A DNA stretch of 36,259 nucleotides from a virus. The notes beneath the pieces are model-generated. The model ran no database searches. It saw nothing but the letters and a program-made list of their open reading frames with translations, and was not told the DNA's origin. Position 1 is the first letter of the stretch. Every line of letters begins with the position of its first letter. Below are positions 28,611 through 36,259 of this stretch, one piece after another. Position numbers and translations under genes: made by a program. The stretch spans positions 1 to 36,259 of IMG/VR virus record IMGVR_UViG_3300048927_000805; one strand, given 5' to 3'.

Positions 28611-28787
28611 ATGCCGAGCAAGAAGGGCACCGCGAAGCAGGACTTCAGCGATGCCGGCAGCGAGAAGAATTACACGAAGGGCGAGACCTACGGCTTCACG
28701 GCCGGCGAGTTCGCCAATTTCGAGGCCGCGGGCCTGATCGAGGCGGAAGCCGAGGCCCCGGCGAAGGGCAAGACGCCCACCAACTGA
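28611..28787 (+). CDS. Small protein before tail tube gene
   Basis: A 58-residue protein not longer than many missed ORFs but with a near-perfect RBS (AGGAGAA, eight bases before ATG 28611), the same one that precedes the tail tube gene. Sequence: Lys/Asp-rich N-terminus, then YTKGETYGFTAGEFANFEAA and an acidic Ala-rich end. Small proteins of this kind often lie beside tail tube genes; the role is unknown. Confidence 0.6.
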   Translation: MPSKKGTAKQDFSDAGSEKNYTKGETYGFTAGEFANFEAAGLIEAEAEAPAKGKTPTN

Positions 28788-28848
28788 TTCCGCCCAATCG
28801 GGCTGAATACCGCCGGCGCCGCCGGCTCGCCACACCAGGAGAACTATC

Positions 28849-29298
28849 ATGACGTCGACGACTGCGGCGGGCACGGCGTTCGCCGTTTCCGCAAACGCGC
28901 CCGCCACCCAGGATTCCACCGGGTTCGCAGCGCTCACCTTCACCGAAGTCGGCAGCCTCGAGCAGATCGGTGCCTTCGGCGCCGTGTTCGCGAAGGTCGA
29001 ATTCACCCCGCTCAAGGGCGCCAAGGACAAGCACAAGGGCAGCGTCGATTACGGCTCGCTCCAGCTGTCGATGGCCTATGACGCGGCCGATGCCGGCCAG
29101 ACGCTGCTTTCGACCGCGGCCGACGACGCCACCTCGAAGCTCTACAGCTTCCTCATCACCCTGCCGACCGGCGAGAAGTATTACTTCCAGGGCCGCGTCT
29201 TCGGCATGCCGCGCAACGTCGCCGGCGCCGACAGCGTCGTGATGGCGAACCCCACCGTCGAGGTCTGCACCAAGCCGGTGAAGGTCGCCGGCTCCTAA
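28849..29298 (+). CDS. Major tail tube protein
   Basis: A 149-residue beta-rich protein: SANAPATQDSTGFAALTFTE, VEFTPLKGAKDKHKGSVDYG, LYSFLITLPTGEKYYFQGRV, then the C-terminal VMANPTVEVCTKPV. Pattern and position (between tail terminator and chaperones) match lambda-type tail tube subunits, which polymerise around the tape measure. AGGAGAAC precedes ATG 28849. A stem-loop follows the stop codon. Confidence 0.88.
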   Translation: MTSTTAAGTAFAVSANAPATQDSTGFAALTFTEVGSLEQIGAFGAVFAKVEFTPLKGAKDKHKGSVDYGSLQLSMAYDAADAGQTLLSTAADDATSKLYSFLITLPTGEKYYFQGRVFGMPRNVAGADSVVMANPTVEVCTKPVKVAGS

Positions 29299-29333
29299 AC
29301 CCGTTCCCGGCGCCCGCGACGCCGCCTTCTCTC

Positions 29334-29378
29334 TGCTCCACCTGCCCCGTTTTCGCGGGATGCGGGTCAGGTGGGGCA
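29334..29378 (+). terminator. Hairpin after tail tube gene
   Basis: An 11-bp stem with one G-U pair (TGCTCCACCTG, 29334-29344, with CAGGTGGGGCA, 29368-29378) lies 36 bases after the tail tube stop. No U-tract, so attenuation or mRNA protection is more likely than full termination. Confidence 0.45.
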
Positions 29379-29400
29379 CCAATCCCGCGAGAGGTTACCC

Positions 29401-29817
29401 ATGTTCGATATCACCACCCAGGCGGTCGCCGATACTGCCGCCCTTCATCTGAAGAACGCCGCCGGCGAGCCGCTGTATGCGGATGCCGAGCGCACGAAGC
29501 CGGTGCAGATCATCCTGCACAGCCCGGGCAGCAAGGCGTTCTCGGCGGTCGAAACCGCCCAGTCGGCGCGCGCGGTGAAGCGCCTGAAGGCAAACGACGG
29601 CGAGATCACCGCCACCACGGCCGAGGAGCGCCTCCAGCAGACGGCCGAGGACTTGGCCATGCTCACCGTGCGCTTCGAAAACTTCGAATATCCGCTCGCG
29701 CCCAATGCCCAGGGCGCCGAGCTGTTCAAGGCCGTCTATTCCGATCCGCGGCTCGGCTTCATCACCAAGCAGGTCGCCAAGTTCATCCAGGACTGGAGCA
29801 ACTTCACGGGAAAGTAA
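29401..29817 (+). CDS. Tail assembly chaperone gpG-like
   Basis: A 138-residue protein in the gpG position (after the tail tube, before the tape measure). Sequence: MFDITTQAVADTAALHLKNA, ATTAEERLQQTAEDLAMLTV, ending in SNFTGK. GAGAGG precedes ATG 29401. The last codons are ACG GGA AAG TAA: they contain the heptamer GGGAAAG that moves ribosomes by -1 in lambda gpG/gpGT. Acts with gpGT to load tube subunits onto the tape measure; neither is in the virion. Confidence 0.85.
   Translation: MFDITTQAVADTAALHLKNAAGEPLYADAERTKPVQIILHSPGSKAFSAVETAQSARAVKRLKANDGEITATTAEERLQQTAEDLAMLTVRFENFEYPLAPNAQGAELFKAVYSDPRLGFITKQVAKFIQDWSNFTGK
29808..29814 (+). promoter_or_regulatory. Programmed -1 frameshift heptamer (G GGA AAG)
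   Basis: The slippery heptamer is in the correct phase and directly precedes the TAA of gpG. A -1 shift at AAG continues as GTA ACC CGC, opening the T frame with no stop until 30261. The same heptamer is used by lambda for gpG-gpGT. Confidence 0.88.
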
Positions 29818-30263
29818 CCCGCCAGCTGGTGCTCTACGTCCGGCACATGGCGTGGCTTAATGCCGTGCCGCGTCCGGCCGAGGGCGCCAGCCGGGCGCGG
29901 GCCGACGCGCCCGCGCCCAAGCTCAGCCGCGCAGCCCAGATGCGAGCGAACGGCATCCGCAACCCGCTGATGCCGCCGAACCCCCTCCCCCATATCATCG
30001 ATGAATTGCTCGAGATCGGTCTCAGCGAGGCGGCGGGGATGGGAATCGGTCCGGTCAGCTGGCCGACGATCGATGCCTGGCGGCGCCAGACCGGCGCCGA
30101 ACTGGCGCCGTGGGAATCCCGCCTGATCCGGCGGCTCTCGATCGAATATGTCGCCGAGCAGCGGCGCGCCGAGAGCGAAAACTGCCCGCCGCCCTGGCGA
30201 TGGGAGGTCACTGAGGCCGAGAAGAAGGCTGAGGTCGCGGGGCTGGCGCAGATCTTCAGCTGA
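29814..30263 (+). CDS. gpT-like extension made by -1 frameshift (gpGT)
   Basis: The reading frame entered after -1 shifting at 29808-29814. It adds about 149 residues to gpG, for a gpGT of about 287 residues: VTRQLVLYVRHMAWLNAVPR, a Pro/Ala-rich linker, PLPHIIDELLEIGLSEAAGM, WESRLIRRLSIEYVAEQRRA, ending QIFS. There is no good RBS for the GTG (29829) or the ATG inside it, so it is not expected to be translated alone. Confidence 0.82.
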   Translation, partial: VTRQLVLYVRHMAWLNAVPRPAEGASRARADAPAPKLSRAAQMRANGIRNPLMPPNPLPHIIDELLEIGLSEAAGMGIGPVSWPTIDAWRRQTGAELAPWESRLIRRLSIEYVAEQRRAESENCPPPWRWEVTEAEKKAEVAGLAQIFS

Positions 30264-30278
30264 CGGTACGATGCTCGC

Positions 30279-31004
30279 ATGGGAATCAGCTTTCGCGCGC
30301 TCGCTCTGGCATCGTGCATTATGACCTCACCGGCTTTGGCGCAGGTGAAGCACTCGTCAGACTATCGCATAACGGCCAGCCCGACAGGTGGTGAGATAGT
30401 AACTGCTACCGCCGGTGATCCCATTTACACGGTCGAGGCAACTCCAGTTTCCGTGACAACAGATCAGCACATCGAGATAGCGCATAAAGTTTCATATGGA
30501 AACTTCATGAAGGGGACGGTCACGATCCCTTCGGACGCAAAATTCACCCGCGTCGATGGGTATGATGGTGTGTATGCGTGCACTCATCAAAACGTGCTTT
30601 TCGGTTATAGAGCTAACTCATGCCTATACGACAAGGATGGAGACGGGAAGTTTGAGCTTTTTGCCTACAGCAAAGGCGATGAGCTTCGGCAGCTAAAAGA
30701 GCCGGTACCATACAAAACTGTGTCTTCTTCAAGTGCTACAGTGGGGTATGCCTTCAGGAGCGTAGTAACATACCTGGGGTCGGACGGAAACTCCATCAAT
30801 CTAAGCTATCGCGAATTCTATAATAATTACGCGAGGCCTGCCTTCACCGAAGAATTGAAGTTGCCTTTGATGAAGGCATTTCCTCAGCAGATGCGTTTCA
30901 AAGGCACGACTATCAACGTGCTTGGTGTCGACGGTAGCGGCATACGTTACGCTGTTGTCTCCTCGCCTCCTTCGGCGGTGCCTGAAGCCCCACCGAGCCA
31001 ATAG
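30279..31004 (+). CDS. Secreted hypothetical protein, probable moron
   Basis: A 241-residue protein with a clear signal peptide (MGISFRALALASCIMTSPALA, cut before QVK), so it should be exported to the periplasm or outside. Mature part: TVEATPVSVTTDQHIEIAHK, CTHQNVLFGYRANSCLYDKD (two Cys that could pair), DGDGKFELFAYSKGDE, and a Pro-rich C-terminus. GC is near 47-50%, far below the late genes around it. It has its own rho-independent terminator at 31032-31052. Insertion between gpGT and the tape measure, which are otherwise contiguous, suggests a lysogenic-conversion gene acquired by transfer. Confidence 0.75.
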   Translation: MGISFRALALASCIMTSPALAQVKHSSDYRITASPTGGEIVTATAGDPIYTVEATPVSVTTDQHIEIAHKVSYGNFMKGTVTIPSDAKFTRVDGYDGVYACTHQNVLFGYRANSCLYDKDGDGKFELFAYSKGDELRQLKEPVPYKTVSSSSATVGYAFRSVVTYLGSDGNSINLSYREFYNNYARPAFTEELKLPLMKAFPQQMRFKGTTINVLGVDGSGIRYAVVSSPPSAVPEAPPSQ

Positions 31005-31031
31005 CGCTTAGATTTCATAGCAATCCCAACA

Positions 31032-31052
31032 CCCCGCTTCGGCGGGGTTTTT
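31032..31052 (+). terminator. Rho-independent terminator after moron
   Basis: A CCCCGC-TTCG-GCGGGG stem-loop with UUCG tetraloop, followed by five Ts: a textbook intrinsic terminator. It lies 18 bases before the tape-measure start, in the direction of late transcription. Confidence 0.88.
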
Positions 31053-31069
31053 GTCGTGGAGGTCCGCCA

Positions 31070-34000
31070 ATGGAAGACGGCTCGCCCGCTCTTGAAGTCG
31101 GCTTCGCGATAGACACCAGCAATGCGTTCGACGACCTAGCGCAATTGCAGCGGGCGATGAACAGCACCGAGGCGAAGGTCGTCGCGGAAGCTGCAAAGAT
31201 CGAGCGCGCGACCAGCTCCATGGTGAACCTGGGCAGCGCCACCGCCCAGTTTTCGGCATTCAGCACTGCGGCCACCCGCGAAATGCGTGCCGCTGCGCGA
31301 GAGGCACAGGGCGTCGAGCGCGCGATCGAGCGAATGATATCGGCGCTCGACCGCGACACGGTAGCTGTCGGGCGCACTCGCGACCAGCAGCGCGCCGCTC
31401 GCGCCGAAGAGCTGGCCACCGCTGCAGCTCGTCTGGGGAACACGGATGCTGCCAATCGTCTGACGGCAAGCCTGCGTTCCCTGCAGGCGGCGCAGAGCAA
31501 ACTCACTGAGGATCGCCTAGCCGCCGAGGTGAAGGCACAGGCGGACGCCATGCGTGAACGCGAGAGCGCAGAAGCCGCTGTCATTGCTCAGCTACGCGAA
31601 CGCGCCCAGTTGGAATCAGCGCTGGCGCGGACGACAGGCGCTGACCGGCCGCGCGCAACGGACGCCGGGGCAACCTATAGCGCCTTGGCGGCTAAGGCTG
31701 CCGAAGACGAAGCTCGCGCGCATAACCTCGCCGCAGCTGCGGTGAAGCGGGAGGCGGACGAGCATGCACGGCTCGCTGCGCTGGTCCGCGGGTCACACGA
31801 TGCGGAGATGGCAGACGCCATAGCGGCGGAGCGGATGCGAGAAGCCACCGATCCGCTCTATGCCGCGGTGAAGCGACTGAATGCGGAGGTCGCCGAATCG
31901 ACCCGCCTCTATCACAGCGGTGCGACTGCGCCTGCGGAATATGCTCGGCAGCAGGAAGTCCTTGCCCAGCGCCTGCGCCTCACGACCGAGCAGCATGAAG
32001 CGATGGCCATTGCAGGCGGCAAAAATGCCAACGCGATGCGCAATCTGGTGATCCAGATGCCCGACGTGGTGCAGGGGCTGCTCACCGGGCAAAAGCCATT
32101 CACGATCCTGATCCAGCAGGGCGGCCAGCTCGCGCAGGTTGCCCTGATGACAGAGGGCGGCCTCATGGCCATGGCGGCTGCGGCAGGAACGCTCGCGCTT
32201 TACCTGGCCCCGCTCGCGGTCGTTGCGGGCGTGGGCTATGTGGCGTTCGCCAAGTTCCAGAGCGCGGTCAAGGATAGTGGAGAGCTGACCCGCTACCGCG
32301 ATAGCCTCGGGCTGACGCACAAGGAAATGCTGCAGCTCAGCGACGGCGTCGAGAAGGCTGGCGGCAAGATCGAGCAGCTGGCGGGCGTGACGGTCACCGC
32401 CGGTGACCTGATGTCCGGTCTCTGGAAGACGATCAGCGACCAAGCGGGCTCCGGCGGGAACTGGGACGGGCTGAAGAAGGGTGCTAGCGAGGCGTTCGAC
32501 TGGATTATCGCGGCCTGGAACAAGACGTCGGCCGGTATCACCGCCGGCATCTACGGCACCGTGAACGCCAGCAAGGTCATCTGGTCGAGCTTCGCGACTT
32601 CGGTGGGCGACATCTTCTACCAGTCGGTCAACCTCGCGATCGGCGCGATGAACACGTTGGTGAAGGCTGGCACAGACATTCTGAATGGTTTCGTGCACGC
32701 CGCCAACAAGGTGCCCGGCGTGAACATCGGAGACTTCAAGGCGACGCAGGTCGCAGAGGTCCAGAACCCCTTTGCTGGGGCCTCGAGCAAGGAAGCTGCC
32801 GCGGCCGCATGGAAGGCCGTGGGCGACGGTTACAAGAGCGCCTATGCGCAGGCCCGCAAGGAAGATGCTGCATTCTGGGCGCAAGTTGGCACCAATGCGA
32901 AGAAGAGCGCCATGGATCGCATGAAGGCCGAGGCCGACGCGATCAAGGCAAACCGCACCGCGCCGAAGCCCAAGGTCGACCGCAACGCGCTCAACGCTGA
33001 CGCGACCGAGGCGCAGATCAAGAATTTGTATCGTCTGGCGGATGCATATGGCGTGTCCGGCGCTGCCGCTCTGATCGCCGAGGCGCGGGTGAAGGCGGAG
33101 AGCGAAGCAATCACGCGGCGCGCCGACGTCGACGCGGCGGTAGAGCGTCAGATCCGGCTATCGATCGCGCAGCGGGTTTCGGACGCGGCTAAAGGCACCG
33201 CCTCCATTCGCGATCAGGCGGATGCGCAGGAGCGGGTCAATGCGTCGGTTGCCGCTGGTCTCGTACCTGCCCAGCAGGCCGCAGATCTCGTTAAGAGCCA
33301 GATCGCAGACCTGCCGCTGCTCGCCGCGATCGAAGCCGCCCAGCAGCAGGGGCTCGCGAAGGAGGCCGCGCGCGCCACGAAGGCGCTGGCCGACCAGCGC
33401 GCCGAGCGTGAACGCCTGATGGGAGCGGAGAGCCGGGCGCGGCTCGCAAGCTCCACCGAGACCGGAAAGGACAGGCTCGCAGAGCTCCGCGAGGAGCTGC
33501 GGCTCATCGGCGCCACGGACGAAGCACGAGCCCGTGGTCTAGCCGAGTTCCGCGCGCAGCAGGAGGTGTCCGGCATGAAGGGCATCGATCCGGCGCAGGC
33601 CGCAGAATATGTGAAGCTGCAGGGCGATATCGCGGCGCAGACCGAGCGCAACCGCGCGGCGCAGGACGACTACAACGCATCCCTGACATTCGCCGCCGAC
33701 AAGTGGGACCTGATCGCCCGGAATGTGCAGCGCGCCGGTCAGGGGATGGCCGATGCGTTCGGCAGCGCCGGCAAGGCCATCGGCGATCTTGCGACGATCT
33801 ACGCCGGATTTCACGCTGATCGCGAGCGGCTTGACGCTCAACATAAGGCCGAAATCACGAGGGCAGGTATCGATCAGAACAAGATCGCGATCGAAAACGC
33901 GAAATACGCCCTCCGGACATCGACACTCCAGGTCGGCGCTTATGGCGATATGGCTGCGGCAGCGAAGGGCTTCTTCGGCGAGAACACGGCTGGCTATCAG

Positions 34001-36259
34001 GCACTTGCCGCTGCCGAGAAGGCTTTCCGCGCCGTAGAGTTCGCGCTCTCCGTGCGCGCCATGGCCCAGGATGCCGCGGAGACCGTCGGCTCGATCGCGC
34101 GTAGCGGCGCGCGCGCGGCGGCGCACGGGGTCGAAGCGGTGGCCAAGGCAATCGCGTCCCTGCCCTTCCCGCTCAACCTCGCGGCCGGCGCGGCCACAGC
34201 TGCGGCCATTGCCTCGCTGGGGATCTCCATCGCAGGTTCGTTTGGGGGCGGCGGCGCGCGACCGGCCCCGTCGAACACCGGCACCGGCACGGTCCTGGGC
34301 GACACCTCTGCCAAGAGCGAGAGCATCAAGCGCGCGATCGATGAGCTGAAAGCGGTCGACACGCTGACGAACGTCTATTCGCGCCAGATGCTGGACTCGC
34401 TGCGCTCGATCGACAGCCAGATCAGCGGGGTCGCGTCGGTGATCGTCCGCGGCGGCGACATCAACGCTAGTGCGAACGTCACCACTGGGTTCAAGACGAA
34501 CACCATCGGCAAGGTGGCGTCCAGCATCATCGACCCGACGGGCCTCTTCTCGAAGATCCCGGTGCTGGGCGACATCATCGGCGGTATCAAGGGCGTGATC
34601 AGCTCGCTGTTCGGCACCCGCACCGACGTGACCGGCAGCGGCATCTACGGCGGCGCGCAGTCGCTCGGGAGCATCCTTGGCGGCGGCTTCAACGGCCAGG
34701 CCTATTCGGACATCACCAAGACGAAGAAGTTCCTGGGGATCGTCAGCGGCCGCTCCTATTCCACCCAGTACGGCGCCCTGGACCCGAACCTGTCGAACCA
34801 GTTCACCCTGATCCTCCGCAGCTTCAACGATGCGATCGCCGCCGCGGCCGGCCCGCTCGGCCAGTCGACCGAGGAAATCCAGAAGCGGCTGAACGGCTTC
34901 GTCGTGAACATCGGCAAGATCGACCTGAAGGGCCTCACCGGCGAGCAGATCCAGGAGAAGCTGACCGCGATCTTCGGTGCGGCCGCCGACGGCATGGCCA
35001 ATGCGGCCCTGCCCGGGCTCCAGCAGTTCCAGAAGGTCGGCGAAGGAGCATTCGAGACGCTGGTGCGCGTCGCATCGACGGCCGAGCAGGTCACTACCTC
35101 GCTCGACCTGCTCGGCGCCAGCACCCGCAACCTCAGCCTCAACGCCAAGCTGGGGCTGGCCGACCAGTTCGACAGCGTCTCGGCGATGAAGGATGCAGCG
35201 GACGGCTATTTCCAAGCCTTCTACAGCCAGGAGGAGCAGACGGCCGCGAAGGCGGCGCAGATGGCCAAGGTTTTCGCCAGCCTGGGCTTTGCGGTGCCGG
35301 GAACGCTCGCTTCCTTCCGGCAGCTGGTGGAGGCTCAGGACCTCACCACCGCGGCGGGGCAGGCGGCCTATGCCACCCTCCTCAAGCTGGCGCCGGCGTT
35401 CGCCGATCTTCAGCAGTCCATGGCGGGGGCCAAGAGCGCGGCCGACATCCTGAGCGAGCGGCAGGACCTGGAGCGCCAGCTGCTCGAGCTGCAGGGCCGC
35501 ACCGACGAGCTCCGCCGGCTCGACCTGGCCAAGCTGGATGCGAGCAACCGCGCGTTGCAGCAGCAGGTATGGGCGCTGCAGGATTCGGCGGCGGCAACGC
35601 AGGCAGCAACCCAGGCGGCCGAGGAGGCCGCACAGGCGCAGAAGGCCATTGCCCAGGAACGCGCCGGGCTGGAGCAGCAGCTGCTTCAGCTGCAGGGCGA
35701 TACCGCCGCGCTTCGCGCGCGCCAGCTCGAGGGGCTCGACGCGAGCAACCGCGCGCTGCAGCAGCAGATCTATGCCGTCCAGGACGCGCAGGAGGCAGCC
35801 AAGGCCGCCGACGATCTCCGCCAGGCGTGGACGTCGATCGGCGACACGATCGAGGACGAGGTCAAGCGCATTCGCGGGCTGACCGACACGACGACCGGCG
35901 GCGGCTTCGCGTCGCTGCTCGGCCAGTTCAATGCTGCCACCAATGCGGCGCGCGGCGGCAGTCAGGATGCAGCGAAGTCCCTGCCCCAGCTGTCGCAGGC
36001 GGTGCTTGCCGCCGCAGCAGATGCGGCAACCAGCCAGCAGGAACTGGCGCGCGTACAGGCGCAGATCGCACGGTCTCTGGAAGACACGCTGTCGATCGTC
36101 GGCGGCACGCCCGGTGCGAGCAGTTCCGATGTGCTGGCCCGCGCGGCCGCGCAGGTGGCGGCGGCCGCGCCGGCGACGGCGGATAACAGCGGGATGATGG
36201 AGGAGCTTCGCCTGCTTCGTCAGGAGGTGGCGGATATGCGGCAGGACAAAAACCGCGGC
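31070..36259 (+). CDS. Tail tape-measure protein (3' end outside window)
   Basis: At least 1730 codons, open to the window edge. ATG 31070 has GGAGG ten bases upstream. Residues 1-320: coiled coil (EVGFAIDTSNAFDDLAQLQR, then long Ala/Glu/Arg helices). Around residue 323: MRNLVIQMPDVVQGLLTGQK, typical of TMP_2-type tape measures, followed by a hydrophobic segment (LALYLAPLAVVAGVGYVAF). A second hydrophobic stretch lies near 1030-1060 (LNLAAGAATAAAIASLGISI). Near the end two 67-residue tandem repeats start at 35456 and 35657 (ERQDLERQLLELQ / ERAGLEQQLLQLQ). It sets tail length and takes part in DNA ejection. About 0.18 micrometre of tail would be expected from 0.15 nm per residue for the part shown. 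Confidence 0.93.
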   Translation, partial: MEDGSPALEVGFAIDTSNAFDDLAQLQRAMNSTEAKVVAEAAKIERATSSMVNLGSATAQFSAFSTAATREMRAAAREAQGVERAIERMISALDRDTVAVGRTRDQQRAARAEELATAAARLGNTDAANRLTASLRSLQAAQSKLTEDRLAAEVKAQADAMRERESAEAAVIAQLRERAQLESALARTTGADRPRATDAGATYSALAAKAAEDEARAHNLAAAAVKREADEHARLAALVRGSHDAEMADAIAAERMREATDPLYAAVKRLNAEVAESTRLYHSGATAPAEYARQQEVLAQRLRLTTEQHEAMAIAGGKNANAMRNLVIQMPDVVQGLLTGQKPFTILIQQGGQLAQVALMTEGGLMAMAAAAGTLALYLAPLAVVAGVGYVAFAKFQSAVKDSGELTRYRDSLGLTHKEMLQLSDGVEKAGGKIEQLAGVTVTAGDLMSGLWKTISDQAGSGGNWDGLKKGASEAFDWIIAAWNKTSAGITAGIYGTVNASKVIWSSFATSVGDIFYQSVNLAIGAMNTLVKAGTDILNGFVHAANKVPGVNIGDFKATQVAEVQNPFAGASSKEAAAAAWKAVGDGYKSAYAQARKEDAAFWAQVGTNAKKSAMDRMKAEADAIKANRTAPKPKVDRNALNADATEAQIKNLYRLADAYGVSGAAALIAEARVKAESEAITRRADVDAAVERQIRLSIAQRVSDAAKGTASIRDQADAQERVNASVAAGLVPAQQAADLVKSQIADLPLLAAIEAAQQQGLAKEAARATKALADQRAERERLMGAESRARLASSTETGKDRLAELREELRLIGATDEARARGLAEFRAQQEVSGMKGIDPAQAAEYVKLQGDIAAQTERNRAAQDDYNASLTFAADKWDLIARNVQRAGQGMADAFGSAGKAIGDLATIYAGFHADRERLDAQHKAEITRAGIDQNKIAIENAKYALRTSTLQVGAYGDMAAAAKGFFGENTAGYQALAAAEKAFRAVEFALSVRAMAQDAAETVGSIARSGARAAAHGVEAVAKAIASLPFPLNLAAGAATAAAIASLGISIAGSFGGGGARPAPSNTGTGTVLGDTSAKSESIKRAIDELKAVDTLTNVYSRQMLDSLRSIDSQISGVASVIVRGGDINASANVTTGFKTNTIGKVASSIIDPTGLFSKIPVLGDIIGGIKGVISSLFGTRTDVTGSGIYGGAQSLGSILGGGFNGQAYSDITKTKKFLGIVSGRSYSTQYGALDPNLSNQFTLILRSFNDAIAAAAGPLGQSTEEIQKRLNGFVVNIGKIDLKGLTGEQIQEKLTAIFGAAADGMANAALPGLQQFQKVGEGAFETLVRVASTAEQVTTSLDLLGASTRNLSLNAKLGLADQFDSVSAMKDAADGYFQAFYSQEEQTAAKAAQMAKVFASLGFAVPGTLASFRQLVEAQDLTTAAGQAAYATLLKLAPAFADLQQSMAGAKSAADILSERQDLERQLLELQGRTDELRRLDLAKLDASNRALQQQVWALQDSAAATQAATQAAEEAAQAQKAIAQERAGLEQQLLQLQGDTAALRARQLEGLDASNRALQQQIYAVQDAQEAAKAADDLRQAWTSIGDTIEDEVKRIRGLTDTTTGGGFASLLGQFNAATNAARGGSQDAAKSLPQLSQAVLAAAADAATSQQELARVQAQIARSLEDTLSIVGGTPGASSSDVLARAAAQVAAAAPATADNSGMMEELRLLRQEVADMRQDKNRG
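35456..35857 (+). repeat. Tandem 201-base repeat in tape-measure gene
   Basis: Two in-frame copies of a 67-codon unit (35456-35656 and 35657-35857). Shared elements in order: E-R-x-x-L-E-x-Q-L-L-x-L-Q-G, D-A-S-N-R-A-L-Q-Q-Q and ALQD/AVQD. Tape measures with repeats vary in copy number, which changes tail length. Confidence 0.7.

Noticed and set aside
29829-30263. Independent gene starting at GTG 29829 or ATG 29847
   Set aside because: No RBS, and the slippery heptamer just upstream explains the frame as the gpT extension.
33539-35215. Minus-strand open frame of 558 codons inside the tape measure
   Set aside because: Antisense shadow of a GC-rich coiled-coil gene, with no RBS and no recognisable domain.
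1-36259. CRISPR arrays, tRNA genes, insertion sequences or att repeats
   Set aside because: No regularly spaced repeats, cloverleaf-like sequences, transposase genes or matching direct repeats were seen; the second att copy would be outside the window.

Overview
The window is the left two-thirds of an integrated lambdoid/HK97-type siphoprophage in a high-GC alphaproteobacterium, most likely a sphingomonad. This host assignment is inferred from the base composition, from alphaproteobacterial-style small phage genes (a GapR/DUF2312 protein, a short Cro-like protein), and from GGAG-type ribosome binding sites. It begins at the stop codon of a tyrosine integrase (position 1) and ends inside the tail tape-measure gene (36259). 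No host gene, tRNA or CRISPR array is visible, and the attachment site must lie just outside the left edge.

Layout. (1) 1-7977, minus strand: one leftward operon of about 22 mostly tiny genes ending in xis and int. Nearly all are chained by 1-, 4- or 8-base stop/start overlaps. The only two gaps, at 4809-4889 and 5436-5530, each carry a GC-rich hairpin followed by the same 11-base ribosome-binding segment. (2) 8025-10071: the immunity region. It has two pairs of a 15-base operator (around 8025-8070 and 10027-10071), a short repressor without a self-cleaving protease domain, and, between repressor and leftward operon, a lower-GC two-gene cassette (a DUF1828-type protein plus an unknown His-rich partner). 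(3) 10095-17308, plus strand: the early right operon with a Cro-like protein, HTH regulators, a GapR-family protein, a DUF1064 nuclease-like protein, a DUF1376 replication protein and a row of small unknowns. (4) 17309-18049: control and packaging region with a TTGACA box, a terminator, an HNH endonuclease and a candidate cos/TerS-binding site. (5) 18050-36259: late operon with TerS, TerL, a prohead protease fused to the major capsid protein, portal, a collagen-like protein, connector and head-closure proteins, tail completion, tail tube, tail chaperones gpG/gpGT and the tape measure.

How it works together. The repressor probably binds the 15-base operators to silence the leftward and rightward promoters. 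On induction the leftward operon supplies Xis/Int and accessory functions, and the right operon supplies Cro and replication. At least two terminator-like structures (17377-17412 and 31032-31052) lie inside the late transcription unit, so late expression may depend on antitermination. A perfect lambda-type slippery heptamer at the gpG stop codon predicts a gpGT -1 frameshift product. A low-GC secreted-protein gene with its own terminator, inserted between gpGT and the tape measure, is a typical lysogenic-conversion (moron) gene.

The most novel-looking parts are the DUF1828-type cassette in the immunity region, the frame-broken small membrane gene at 6726-6855, the repeated hairpin-plus-RBS elements of the leftward operon, and the protease-capsid fusion that sits upstream of the portal instead of downstream.
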